A stretch of DNA of 9,567 bases from contig DSDZ01000268.1 of the NCBI GenBank assembly GCA_011048475.1, positions 1-9,567 on the forward strand, read 5' to 3'. Position numbers and translations under genes: made by a program. This document shows positions 1 through 7,383 of the stretch, piece after piece. The notes under the pieces are model-generated. The model was not told the origin of the DNA and did no database searches. It worked only from the letters and a program-made list of their open reading frames with translations. Numbering within the stretch: position 1 is the first letter of the stretch; each line of letters starts with the position of its first letter. Source of the DNA: Bacteroides sp. Its GTDB lineage: Bacteria > Bacteroidota > Bacteroidia > Bacteroidales > GCA-2748055.

Positions 1-40
<40 letters not shown>

Positions 41-50
41 AATCGGAATG

Positions 51-58
51 CAAATATA
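51..58 (-). promoter_or_regulatory. Bacteroidota-type -7 promoter element for tRNA-Gly
   Basis: On the minus strand these bases read TATATTTG, a perfect match to the Bacteroidota sigma-ABfr -7 consensus TAnnTTTG. A TTG at 79-81 (minus strand) lies 20 nt upstream, which suits the -33 element. Transcription would start about 7 nt downstream, near 44, a few bases before the mature tRNA 5' end at 40, as expected for a short tRNA leader. The match and spacing are seen directly; the function is inferred. Confidence 0.7.
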
Positions 59-89
59 AGGCTGAAATTCGAAATCTGCAACTTCCCTG

Positions 90-2726
90 CTACAGCCCCG
101 ACAGCTTCTTGATCTCGTTGAGTTTGTTCAGCGCTTCCACCGGGGTGAGGTTGTTGATATCCAGCCCGGCGATCTGGTCCCGGATCTGCTTGAGCACGGG
201 GTCGTCCAGCTGGAAAAAGCTCAATTGCAGCCCTTCCCGCTGCCCGGCCAGCTCCTGCACCGGTTTTCCCAGTCGTTTGTCGCCTCCCGTATTCTCCAGT
301 TCCTTCAGGATTTCCCCTGCCCGTTTCACCACGCTCTTCGGCATGCCTGCCATTTGCGCCACGTGGATTCCGAAGCTGTGCTCGCTGCCCCCGGGAACCA
401 CTTTCCTGAGAAAGATGACCTGGTCGTTCATTTCCCTGATGGAAACATTGTAGTTCCTGACCCGGGGAAAGAATTTTTCCATCTCGTTCAGTTCGTGGTA
501 ATGGGTGGCAAAAAGGGTCTTGGCCCGTTCTCCCGGGCGTTCATGCATGTACTCCACCATGGCCCATGCGATGGAAATCCCGTCGTAGGTGCTGGTCCCC
601 CGCCCGATCTCATCCAGGATAACCAGGCTTCGCTCCGACAGGTTGTTCAGGATGCTCGCCGCCTCCAGCATTTCCATCATGAATGTGGATTCTCCCAGGG
701 AGATGTTGTCCGATGCCCCCACCCGGGTAAAGATCTTGTCCACCCATCCGATCCTGGCCTCTTCCGCTGGTACAAAACTGCCCATCTGCGCCATCAGGGT
801 GATGAGTGCTGTCTGCCTCAGAAATGCCGATTTCCCGGACATATTGGGACCGGTCAGGATGATGATCTGCTGGTCTTCGTTATCCAGTTTCAGATCGTTG
901 GCAATATATTCCTCGTCAACGGGCAGCTGCCTCTCGATGACCGGGTGGCGCCCCCCTTTGATCTCAATGGTGGTGGAATCATTGACCTCCGGGCGGCAGT
1001 AATGGTGCTCCGCTGCAATACGGGCAAAAGCATACAAACAATCCAGCCTGGCCACCAGGGATGCGTTCTGCTGGATGGTTTCCACAGCGGGTGCAATGCT
1101 GTCAACAAGTTCCTGGAAAAGCCTGGCTTCCATTGCAAGGCTTTTTTCCTCCGCACCCAGGATCTTCTCCTCGTAGGATTTGAGTTCTTCGGTGATATAC
1201 CGCTCGGCACTCACCAGGGTCTGTTTCCGGATCCACGCTTCAGGCACTTTGTCGCGGTGCGTGTTCCTGACCTCGATATAGTACCCGAACACGTTGTTGA
1301 AACCCACCTTCAGGCTCGTGATCCCGGTGCGCTCGATCTCCCGCTGCTGCAGCTCCAGCAGGTAATCCTTTCCGGAATGCATGATCTCTCTCAATTCGTC
1401 CAGTTCTTCCGAAACACCGGAAGCGATCACACCCCCCCTGTTCAGCATCACGGGTGCATCCTCATCCACCTGAATTTCGATCCGCTTTATTACCGTTTCG
1501 CACGGATCAAGTTGTTCCGCAAGCTTTTCCAATGCTTCCACACCCGTTTCACCACAGCGCTGCTTCAGGGGGGCGATGCTGGCCAGGGCCCTTTTCAGCT
1601 GAAGCAATTCGCGGGGGTTGACCCTTCCCACCGCCACCTTGGAAATGATCCTTTCCAGGTCCCCGATCTGTTTGATCTGTTCCCCGATGAAATCCCCGAA
1701 TTCTTCATTTTCCCGGATATATTCCACCATGTTCTGCCGCTCCCTGATCAGCAGGACATCTTTCAACGGGAGCGCCATCCACCTTTTCAGAAGCCGGGAA
1801 CCCATGGGAGTTACTGTCCGGTCCATCACCTCCAGCAACGTTCTGGCTCCCTCATAAATGGGGCGGAAGATCTCCAGGTTCCGGATGGTAAACCGGTCCA
1901 GCCAGACATAATGGTCCCGCTCGATCCGGGAGAGGCCGGAAATATGGCCTGTATGGGTATGCTGGGTCAGTTCCAGGTACTGCAGGATGGCTCCGCTGGC
2001 CACAATGCAGTGCTCCATTTCGTGGATCCCGAATCCTTTCAGGGTCTTTGTCCCGAACTGTGCCTGCAGCTTCTCCCTGGCATGATCGGGGTGATAGACC
2101 CATTCATCCAGCGGATACAGGTAATAATTGCCTCCGAATGCTTCCAGGAAAGCATCTTTTTTGCTTTTCTGGACCAGTACTTCTTTTGGTCCGAAGCTGC
2201 TCAGCAGTTTGTCAATGAAGGACAGATCGCCCTGGGAGGTAAGGAACTCCCCCGTGGAAATGTCCAGAAATGAGATCCCGTGCACCTGGCTGCCCAGGTA
2301 CACGCTGGCCAGGAAGTTATTCTCCCGGTGCTCCAGCACATGGTCGTTGAGGGTCACCCCCGGGGTCACCAGTTCCGTGATCCCGCGTTTGACGATCTTT
2401 TTTGCCAGTTTGGGGTCTTCCAGCTGCTCGCAGATGGCCACCCGCTGTCCCGCCCTCACCAGCCTGGGCAGGTAGGTGTCCAGCGCATGATGGGGAAATC
2501 CCGCCAGCTCCACGAATGATGCCGCCCCGTTGGCCCGCTTTGTGAGGGTGATCCCCAGAATCTCCGCCGCACGGATGGCATCCTCCCCGAAGGTCTCATA
2601 AAAATCACCCACCCTGAAGAGGAGGACCGCATCGGGATGCTTCGCCTTGATGTTGTAATACTGCTTCATCAGGGGCGTTTCCACGATATTTTGGCCAGCT
2701 TTCAAAGGCAATTGATTGGATTTCAA
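90..2726 (-). CDS. mutS: DNA mismatch repair protein MutS
   Basis: MutS is a cytosolic ATPase that binds mismatches and small loops and recruits MutL. The 878-residue product is full length for the family (E. coli 853). The mismatch-reading motif G-D-F-Y-E is at residues 40-44, with F42 the expected wedge Phe and E44 its partner Glu. Connector, lever and clamp regions span roughly 130-585. The ATPase has Walker A GPNMSGKS at 626-633, the ABC-type signature around 671-686 (NISLGESTFMMEM), Walker B LVILDEIGRGTS at 701-712 and the ATHYHEL switch at 740-746. QLSFF at 834-838 resembles the beta-clamp binding peptide. The start appears to be TTG (2724-2726): an in-frame TAA lies four codons upstream, and the first in-frame ATG is residue 20, inside the conserved ETPLMKQY segment. 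No Shine-Dalgarno is seen. It is divergent from the symporter gene and is followed by tRNA-Gly. Confidence 0.97.
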   Translation of the reverse strand: MKSNQLPLKAGQNIVETPLMKQYYNIKAKHPDAVLLFRVGDFYETFGEDAIRAAEILGITLTKRANGAASFVELAGFPHHALDTYLPRLVRAGQRVAICEQLEDPKLAKKIVKRGITELVTPGVTLNDHVLEHRENNFLASVYLGSQVHGISFLDISTGEFLTSQGDLSFIDKLLSSFGPKEVLVQKSKKDAFLEAFGGNYYLYPLDEWVYHPDHAREKLQAQFGTKTLKGFGIHEMEHCIVASGAILQYLELTQHTHTGHISGLSRIERDHYVWLDRFTIRNLEIFRPIYEGARTLLEVMDRTVTPMGSRLLKRWMALPLKDVLLIRERQNMVEYIRENEEFGDFIGEQIKQIGDLERIISKVAVGRVNPRELLQLKRALASIAPLKQRCGETGVEALEKLAEQLDPCETVIKRIEIQVDEDAPVMLNRGGVIASGVSEELDELREIMHSGKDYLLELQQREIERTGITSLKVGFNNVFGYYIEVRNTHRDKVPEAWIRKQTLVSAERYITEELKSYEEKILGAEEKSLAMEARLFQELVDSIAPAVETIQQNASLVARLDCLYAFARIAAEHHYCRPEVNDSTTIEIKGGRHPVIERQLPVDEEYIANDLKLDNEDQQIIILTGPNMSGKSAFLRQTALITLMAQMGSFVPAEEARIGWVDKIFTRVGASDNISLGESTFMMEMLEAASILNNLSERSLVILDEIGRGTSTYDGISIAWAMVEYMHERPGERAKTLFATHYHELNEMEKFFPRVRNYNVSIREMNDQVIFLRKVVPGGSEHSFGIHVAQMAGMPKSVVKRAGEILKELENTGGDKRLGKPVQELAGQREGLQLSFFQLDDPVLKQIRDQIAGLDINNLTPVEALNKLNEIKKLSGL

Positions 2727-2744
2727 AATTAAAGGTTATGGGTG

Positions 2745-2752
2745 TAAATTTG
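2745..2752 (+). promoter_or_regulatory. candidate promoter for the symporter gene
   Basis: TAAATTTG matches the Bacteroidota -7 consensus TAnnTTTG exactly. It lies in the 45-bp gap between the divergent mutS and symporter starts. A weak TTTC at 2721-2724, 20 nt upstream, could act as the -33 element and would fall inside the first codons of mutS. The predicted transcription start is near 2759, giving a 13-nt leader to the ATG at 2772, or a longer one to the internal ATGs at 2802 and 2811. An 8-mer of this kind can occur by chance in AT-rich spacers. Confidence 0.5.
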
Positions 2753-2771
2753 AAGTGGTGTTGATAATTAT

Positions 2772-4046
2772 ATGCCTGTTCTTTCCATCTTTTTTACCTT
2801 TATGGACCGGATGAAGTCTAAAAGATACATCCTTACCTATCTGATCTTTGCGGGTTTCTTCCTGGGGATCCTTGCCGGATGGCTTGGGGGTGAATCCATC
2901 CTGCCGGTGGCAGAACCCCTGAAGGAGCTGTTCCTTCGCCTGCTGCGAATGGCCATTCTGCCCCTGATCATCACCTCCATTATCAGCGCGGTCATCCAGG
3001 TGGGAAGCGGGAGGGGCCTGGGGCGGATCACCCTGCGCACGATCACCTATTATTTATCCACAAGCCTGCTGGCCATCCTCACTGGCCAGACCCTTGTGAA
3101 CATCTTTAAACCGGGTGAGGGTGCGAACATCGGGCTCGAGCGCAGTCCGGATGCGATCGGGGTGGTGGACCAGGGCTTCGGGGAGCTGCTCCTGCACATC
3201 ATCCCTGAAAATCCATTTGAGGCCATGGCCAACGGGGATGTGCTGCCGGTGATCTTCTTCTCCCTGCTTTTCGGCTTTTTTGTCACCCAGCTGAAAGAAA
3301 AACAGCGGATGCTGATGGGCGATCTGTTCAGGGCCGCCTTCGAAGCAATGATGAAGCTGGTCTCGTTCGTGATCTGGACCGCTCCCCTCGGAGTCTTCGG
3401 GATCATTGCCGAAATTGTGGCCAGAACCGGATTCGATGCATTTGCCTCCCTGGGAAAATATTTCCTGGTGGTGCTTTTCGGACTCTTCATCCATTTCTTC
3501 ATCACCCTTCCCCTGCTTCTGAAATACATCGGGAAGCTGGGTCCTGCAACCCATTACCGGGGAATGCTTCCCGCACTGATGACCGCCTTTTCCACCTGTT
3601 CCACCATTGTCACCCTGCCCCTGACCATGAAGGCGGTTACCGAAACCTCGGGTGCTTCAAAAAAGGCGGCCGGTTTCGTGCTTCCCATCGGCGCCACGAT
3701 CAACATGGACGGAACCGCTTTGTATGAATGCGTGGCCACCATTTTTATCGCACAGGTTTACGGATTCGATTTGACGCTGGGGCAGCAGGGGATCATAGTC
3801 ATCACCGCTGTGCTGGCCTCCATCGGGGCGGCCAGCGTGCCCATGAGCGGGTTGGTGATGATGTCCATCATCCTGAAGGCGGTGGGTCTCCCGCTGGAAG
3901 GGGTGGCCATCATCCTGGCAGTGGACCGGATCCTGGATATGTTCCGCACCACGGTGAATGTTTTCAGCGACAGCGTGGGAGCGGTGATCATCAGCCGCCT
4001 GGAGGGCGACCCCCCGGAGGAAGAGATTCCCGATAAAACCGGTTGA
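2772..4046 (+). CDS. dicarboxylate/amino acid:cation symporter (glutamate transporter family, SLC1/DAACS)
   Basis: This is an inner-membrane secondary transporter that takes up acidic amino acids or C4-dicarboxylates with Na+ or H+. The 424 residues show the family order: hydrophobic N-terminal helices from about residue 20, the IPENPFEAMANGD block at 144-156, the HP1 re-entrant loop AFSTCSTIVTLP at 272-283, the TM7 motif NMDGT at 311-315, HP2 (ASIGAASVPMSG, 349-360) and TM8 with D385, D389, R392, T393, N396 and D400. By alignment in memory to GltPh, R392 matches Arg397, which holds the substrate side-chain carboxylate, so an aspartate or glutamate substrate is favoured. The HP1 tip is unusual: Thr-Ile-Val (278-280) where Ser-Ser-Gly or Ser-Ser-Ala is typical. 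The true start may be M11 or M14, since the first ten residues are extra to the usual TM1 lead. Divergent from mutS; the next gene starts 48 bp downstream. Confidence 0.93.
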   Translation: MPVLSIFFTFMDRMKSKRYILTYLIFAGFFLGILAGWLGGESILPVAEPLKELFLRLLRMAILPLIITSIISAVIQVGSGRGLGRITLRTITYYLSTSLLAILTGQTLVNIFKPGEGANIGLERSPDAIGVVDQGFGELLLHIIPENPFEAMANGDVLPVIFFSLLFGFFVTQLKEKQRMLMGDLFRAAFEAMMKLVSFVIWTAPLGVFGIIAEIVARTGFDAFASLGKYFLVVLFGLFIHFFITLPLLLKYIGKLGPATHYRGMLPALMTAFSTCSTIVTLPLTMKAVTETSGASKKAAGFVLPIGATINMDGTALYECVATIFIAQVYGFDLTLGQQGIIVITAVLASIGAASVPMSGLVMMSIILKAVGLPLEGVAIILAVDRILDMFRTTVNVFSDSVGAVIISRLEGDPPEEEIPDKTG

Positions 4047-4094
4047 GTACATTCTTGTGTCAACTTTTTCTCATCCCGCTGGTTATTTGTATAC

Positions 4095-4889
4095 ATGGAA
4101 CTGGGCATAAAAAATAATGTGATCATGGTGGCCGCATCGAGCAGGGGCCTCGGTTTCGCCATTGCCCGTGAAGCAGCCCTGGAAGGAGCCGTCGTTTCCA
4201 TCGGCAGCCGCAGCCACAGAAACATCAGGGAAGCCGCTGACAGGATTCGGGAGGAGGTACCCGGGGCCACTGTTTTTCCATACCCGCTGGACGTGGCTGA
4301 TGCCGACTCCATCGAGCAGTGGGTGAAAAACACGCTGAAAGATGCGGGGACCATCGACGGGCTGGTGGTCAACGGCGGAGGTCCTCCCCCCGGGACTTTT
4401 GATCAGATCGATGACAGCGGCTGGCTGCTGGGATTTGAAAACACCCTGATGAGCGCCGTAAGGCTGATCCGCGAAGTGCTCCCCGAGATGCGAAGGAAAA
4501 AGTCCGGATCCATTTTAACCATTACTTCAAGTTCTGTAAAAGAACCCATTGATAATCTGCTTCTATCCAATGTTTTTCGATCGGGCGTGACCAGTCTTGT
4601 GAAGAGCCTTTCCTTTCAGGTGGCCGGTGCCGGGATCCGGATCAACAACCTGATTCCCGGGTCCTTTGACACGGACAGGCTGAGGCAGCTGGACCTGCAT
4701 CACTCGGGGGAATGGAGGATCGGCCTTGAAAATGTCCAGAAGATCAACTTCGGTAAAATCCCCATGGGCAGGTACGGGGATCCCGCAGAATTCGGCAAGG
4801 CGGCGGTATTTCTGCTTTCCGAGGCAGCGTCCTATGTCACCGGCGAGTCATTCGTCATCGACGGCGGCAGGATGCGCTCCCCATGGTAA
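4095..4889 (+). CDS. atypical SDR family protein (3-oxoacyl-ACP-reductase-like, non-canonical active site)
   Basis: The 264 residues have the length and Rossmann layout of a short-chain dehydrogenase/reductase. The cofactor loop reads AASSRGLG (13-20) instead of TGxxxGIG, and NGGGPPPG (93-100) replaces the NNAG motif. The segment after strand 5 is SSSVKEP (145-151). Where YxxxK is expected there is S158-N-V-F-R162, so both catalytic Tyr and Lys are absent. The downstream IRINNLIPGSFDTD (181-194) and the C-terminal VTGESFVIDGGR (248-259) are normal for the fold. I recall an SDR subgroup (beta-ketoacyl-ACP-reductase-like, CDD BKR_like_SDR_like) described as departing from both the cofactor motif and the catalytic tetrad, and this protein fits that description. 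Substrate and even catalytic activity are unknown. The gene follows the symporter by 48 bp on the same strand with no clear promoter in the gap, so co-transcription is possible. Confidence 0.88.
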   Translation: MELGIKNNVIMVAASSRGLGFAIAREAALEGAVVSIGSRSHRNIREAADRIREEVPGATVFPYPLDVADADSIEQWVKNTLKDAGTIDGLVVNGGGPPPGTFDQIDDSGWLLGFENTLMSAVRLIREVLPEMRRKKSGSILTITSSSVKEPIDNLLLSNVFRSGVTSLVKSLSFQVAGAGIRINNLIPGSFDTDRLRQLDLHHSGEWRIGLENVQKINFGKIPMGRYGDPAEFGKAAVFLLSEAASYVTGESFVIDGGRMRSPW

Positions 4890-4898
4890 TCCTCCGAC

Positions 4899-4916
4899 CC
4901 GCATCTATTCGTGCGG
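4899..4916 (+). terminator. weak hairpin after the SDR gene, possible terminator
   Basis: CCGCAT and GTGCGG form a 6-bp stem (five Watson-Crick pairs and one T-G pair) around the loop CTATTC, starting 10 nt after the SDR stop codon. No T-run follows directly, so it is not a textbook intrinsic terminator. A promoter-like element for rlmN lies just downstream, which is consistent with a transcription-unit boundary here. Confidence 0.25.
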
Positions 4917-4942
4917 ATACCACACAGCTTTAATTATAGTGA

Positions 4943-4950
4943 TATCTTTG
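4943..4950 (+). promoter_or_regulatory. candidate promoter for rlmN (and comF-family gene)
   Basis: TATCTTTG is an exact match to TAnnTTTG in an AT-rich part of the 98-bp gap before rlmN. The predicted transcription start is near 4957, giving a leader of about 30 nt to the ATG at 4988. I see no convincing -33 TTTG at the right distance. The same octamer occurs upstream of the sirtuin gene on the other strand. Confidence 0.5.
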
Positions 4951-4987
4951 TGGGAGGTTAAAAATATCGGCTGAACCACAAATCCGG

Positions 4988-6019
4988 ATGTGTCTGAGAA
5001 AAAAAATGCTGGGGAAAAACATTGAAGAACTGACGGCAATCGCCGGGGAGCTGGGACTTCCGCCTTTTACGGGCAGACAGCTTTCGGAATGGCTGTACAA
5101 AAAGGATGTGACCCTGTTCGGAGAGATGACCAACCTTTCCCTGAAGGCCAGATCAATACTTGAATCCCAATGGGATACAGGGCTGCAGGAGCCTGTGCAT
5201 GCGGATGAATCTGCCGACGGTACGAAAAAGTACCTGTTCCCCGCGGGAGAGGGTCATTTCGTGGAAACAGCCTACATTCCTGAAAAAAACAGAAACACCA
5301 TCTGCATTTCGTCGCAGGTGGGATGCAAATGGGGATGCCTGTTTTGCATGACCGGGAAACAGGGATTCCAGGGGAACCTGACGGCCGGTGAGATCCTGAA
5401 CCAGCTGAGAAGCCTTCCTGAAAAAAACCAGGTGACCAACGTGGTGTACATGGGAATGGGAGAACCCATGGATAACCTGGATGAGGTGCTGCGCAGCCTG
5501 GAGATCCTGACTGCGGAATGGGGTTTTGCCATGAGTCCCAGGCGCATCACGGTCTCCACTATCGGGGTCATTCCGGCCATGCGGGAGTTCCTGACGAAGA
5601 GCCAGGCCCACCTGGCGGTAAGCCTGCATTCGCCCTTCGAAGAGGAGCGCAGGAAACTGATGCCGGTTGAACAGGTGCATCCCATTGCGGAGGTATTGAA
5701 AGAGATCCGTTCCTGGGATTTCGGGAGACAGCGCAGGGTCTCCTTCGAATACATCCTTTTTAAAGGATTGAACGATTCTGCAGGACACGTGAACGAGCTC
5801 TCCAGGATCCTCCATGGGATCCGCTGCCGCATCAACCTGATCCGGTTCCATCCCTTCCCGGGCACCTCCCTGGAATCGCCCGATGAACCCACCATTCAGT
5901 TTTTCGGGGACCGCCTGAATTCCAAAGGCATCACTACCACCATCAGGGCCAGCCGAGGGGAGGATATCCGGGCTGCCTGCGGTCTGCTCTCCACAAAAGA
6001 ACAGTCCCGCCTGCGCTGA
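4988..6019 (+). CDS. rlmN: dual-specificity 23S rRNA/tRNA adenine-C2 methyltransferase RlmN
   Basis: RlmN is a radical-SAM enzyme that methylates C2 of A2503 in 23S rRNA and A37 in some tRNAs, supporting translational fidelity. The 343-residue product has the 4Fe-4S motif C113-K-W-G-C117-L-F-C120. It also has the two cysteines of the methyl-transfer mechanism: C106 in ICISSQVG (aligned with E. coli Cys118) and C331 in RGEDIRAACG (aligned with Cys355, which becomes mono-methylated). The GMGEP motif is at 156-160 and the substrate and SAM region STIGV at 190-194. I favour RlmN over Cfr from the housekeeping context and the RlmN-like N-terminal helical domain (about 8-65). The ATG at 4988 gives an N-terminus like other Bacteroidota RlmN proteins; an in-frame ATG at 5006 is the alternative. 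The GGGAGG at 4952-4957 is too far upstream to be the ribosome site. A ComF-family gene follows 34 bp later. Confidence 0.96.
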   Translation: MCLRKKMLGKNIEELTAIAGELGLPPFTGRQLSEWLYKKDVTLFGEMTNLSLKARSILESQWDTGLQEPVHADESADGTKKYLFPAGEGHFVETAYIPEKNRNTICISSQVGCKWGCLFCMTGKQGFQGNLTAGEILNQLRSLPEKNQVTNVVYMGMGEPMDNLDEVLRSLEILTAEWGFAMSPRRITVSTIGVIPAMREFLTKSQAHLAVSLHSPFEEERRKLMPVEQVHPIAEVLKEIRSWDFGRQRRVSFEYILFKGLNDSAGHVNELSRILHGIRCRINLIRFHPFPGTSLESPDEPTIQFFGDRLNSKGITTTIRASRGEDIRAACGLLSTKEQSRLR

Positions 6020-6053
6020 TCAGGTCCCTCGTTTTTCCATAAAACCAGAAAAG

Positions 6054-6740
6054 GTGGTCCGCTGGCTGCAGGATCTGTTGATGTTTTTTTTCCCGGTCCA
6101 CTGCCTGGTCTGCGGAAAATCCCTGAACACTCCCGACGGGGTGCTCTGCCTGGGCTGTGAGTACCGGATGCCCAGGACCGGTTTCAGGGATGATCCGGAG
6201 AATCCGGTGAGCATGATCTTCTGGGGCAGGGTACCGGTGGAATGCGCCACATCGTTGTTCCGCTTTGAAAAAGGATCCGCTTACCAGGTGCTCCTGCATG
6301 AACTCAAATACAGAGGGAACCGGAAGACCGGAGTGTACCTGGGCCGCTTGCTGGGACATGAACTGAAAGATACTTCCTTCGCCGGATGCGAGCTGATCGT
6401 CCCGGTTCCCCTGCACCGGAAAAAGTACAGGGAGAGGGGATACAACCAGAGCGAACTGATCGGACGCGGATTGTCGGAGATCCTGGATATACCCCTGGCA
6501 ACCAGCGTGCTGGTGCGTCACAGGCAGCATGATTCACAAACAACCATGGGCCGGCTGGATCGTTTTGAGAATGTATCCGGGAATTTCGGAATTTCCTCCC
6601 GTTCGCCGGATATTTCAGGCATGCGGATCCTGCTTGTGGACGATGTGGTCACTACCGGGGCCACCCTGGAAACATGCTGCCGGGTGCTGCTCGATCAGTT
6701 CCATTGCAGGATCTTTGTCGCAACGGTTTCCTGCGCCTGA
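6054..6740 (+). CDS. ComF family protein (phosphoribosyltransferase-like)
   Basis: ComF/ComFC-family proteins are cytosolic and linked to natural-transformation DNA uptake in Bacillus and Haemophilus; their biochemical role in most bacteria is unproven. The 228 residues show the full family architecture. There is an N-terminal zinc-ribbon with C17-x-x-C20 and C32-x-x-C35, and LHELKYRGNR at 81-90. The PVPLHRKKYRERGYNQSE block is at 117-134, and HDSQTTMGRLDRFENV lies at 159-174. The type I phosphoribosyltransferase PRPP loop ILLVDDVVTTGAT is at 192-204, with both Asp residues intact. The chosen start is GTG at 6054, the first start codon in the frame; it places the usual hydrophobic LLMFFFP lead before the first Cys pair. 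An ATG at 6081 is the alternative. It lies 34 bp after rlmN with no promoter visible, so probably co-transcribed, and it converges with the barrel-protein gene. Confidence 0.92.
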   Translation: MVRWLQDLLMFFFPVHCLVCGKSLNTPDGVLCLGCEYRMPRTGFRDDPENPVSMIFWGRVPVECATSLFRFEKGSAYQVLLHELKYRGNRKTGVYLGRLLGHELKDTSFAGCELIVPVPLHRKKYRERGYNQSELIGRGLSEILDIPLATSVLVRHRQHDSQTTMGRLDRFENVSGNFGISSRSPDISGMRILLVDDVVTTGATLETCCRVLLDQFHCRIFVATVSCA

Positions 6741-6759
6741 ACCATCTGTTTGGGAGGAG

Positions 6760-6773
6760 GATCCGGCCGGATC
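6760..6773. repeat. 14-bp perfect palindrome at the convergent gene junction
   Basis: GATCCGGCCGGATC is its own reverse complement. It spans the end of the 31-bp gap between the comF-family stop (6740) and the barrel-protein stop codon (6772-6774), overlapping the latter. As RNA it could fold into a 5-bp stem with a GGCC loop in either direction, so a weak bidirectional terminator is possible, but there is no T-run on either side. A second 10-bp palindrome, CAGGATCCTG, follows at 6781-6790 inside the barrel-protein gene. Palindromy is seen directly; any function is a guess. Confidence 0.4.
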
Positions 6774-7383
6774 AGGGGTGCAGGATCCTGTAGGCCAGCG
6801 TCAGGCTGATGACATTGTGAAAATATCCCCGGTACCTGGGGTGGTTCCACTCCTGCGGATCCCGGAACGGGAAGGCCGAATAGGTGTACCGGATCCCCAG
6901 TCCCAGGGAAGGATTGAACCAGTAGCCGGCGCCTGCGAAAACACTTAATCCGAACCTTCTGTTATCGGGGTAGGTGGACGGATCAATCATCCCGTCCTGG
7001 TCCCGGAACCTGGTGGTGATCAGCACCTCCGGGGAGAAACCAGCCTCCACCTGGATCTTGTCGTTGTAAATATAATGGGCCGACAGCGGCAGTTCGATGT
7101 AATAGTAGGTCCCGCTGTACAGGGTGGGGTCATTGTCCGAGGGCGGCTTATAGACCCCCCTGTTGACATATTTGATTTCCATCTGCCAGAAGATCTGGGA
7201 TCTGATCTCCCGGTTCACAAATGCTCCTGCGGTGATGCCCAGCTTGTTGAATCCGCTGTAAGAATCCCCGTCCACCTGTGCGGCAGTGACCCCCCCGAAC
7301 AATCCCGCATTGAATTTCTGGGCAGTCAGCGGAACAGCACTTACCAGCAAACACAACCCGATGATCAGGATGATCCGGTTCAT
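6772..7383 (-). CDS. secreted outer-membrane beta-barrel protein (porin-family/OMP_b-brl type)
   Basis: This 203-residue protein begins with a classic Sec signal peptide: M-N-R, a hydrophobic core at about 4-18, and a likely signal peptidase I cut after A21 (PLTA then QKF). The mature part alternates polar and apolar residues with many Tyr, Phe and Gly, as expected for eight or so amphipathic strands. Examples are FNAGLFGGVTAAQVDGDS (24-41), YYYIELPLSAHY (93-104), FGLSVFAGAGYWF (144-156) and LGLGIRYTYSAF (160-171). The YIELPL segment and overall size resemble the small barrel family widespread in Bacteroidota (Pfam outer membrane protein beta-barrel domains). It carries no enzyme motif, and its ligand or pore role is unknown. 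Its ATG overlaps the sirtuin stop by 4 nt (ATGA), so the two are probably translated from one message. The specific family assignment is from residue pattern only. Confidence 0.8.
   Translation of the reverse strand: MNRIILIIGLCLLVSAVPLTAQKFNAGLFGGVTAAQVDGDSYSGFNKLGITAGAFVNREIRSQIFWQMEIKYVNRGVYKPPSDNDPTLYSGTYYYIELPLSAHYIYNDKIQVEAGFSPEVLITTRFRDQDGMIDPSTYPDNRRFGLSVFAGAGYWFNPSLGLGIRYTYSAFPFRDPQEWNHPRYRGYFHNVISLTLAYRILHP

Noticed and set aside
225..2273. A 682-codon open frame on the plus strand, antisense to mutS.
   Set aside because: Its codons lie exactly in register with mutS codons on the other strand, so it stays open simply because mutS avoids TTA, CTA and TCA in this stretch, as expected for a GC-rich codon bias. 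The predicted protein shows no known domain, while the mutS reading is unmistakable.
3054..3554. Antisense open frames of 150-200 codons opposite the symporter, rlmN and dnaG genes.
   Set aside because: They are shadows of well-supported genes with complete family motifs; their translations are low-complexity and have no recognisable domain.
4952..4957. GGGAGG as a Shine-Dalgarno site for rlmN.
   Set aside because: It is about 30 nt upstream of the ATG with no start codon at a suitable distance, and no other gene in the window uses such a site.
2772..6740. The symporter, SDR, rlmN and ComF-family genes as one functional operon or new system.
   Set aside because: There is a hairpin and a promoter-like element before rlmN, the functions do not connect, and such housekeeping genes are often neighbours by chance.
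6054..6740. The ComF-family gene as proof of natural competence.
   Set aside because: Members are very widespread in bacteria without known transformation, and no other competence gene is present here.
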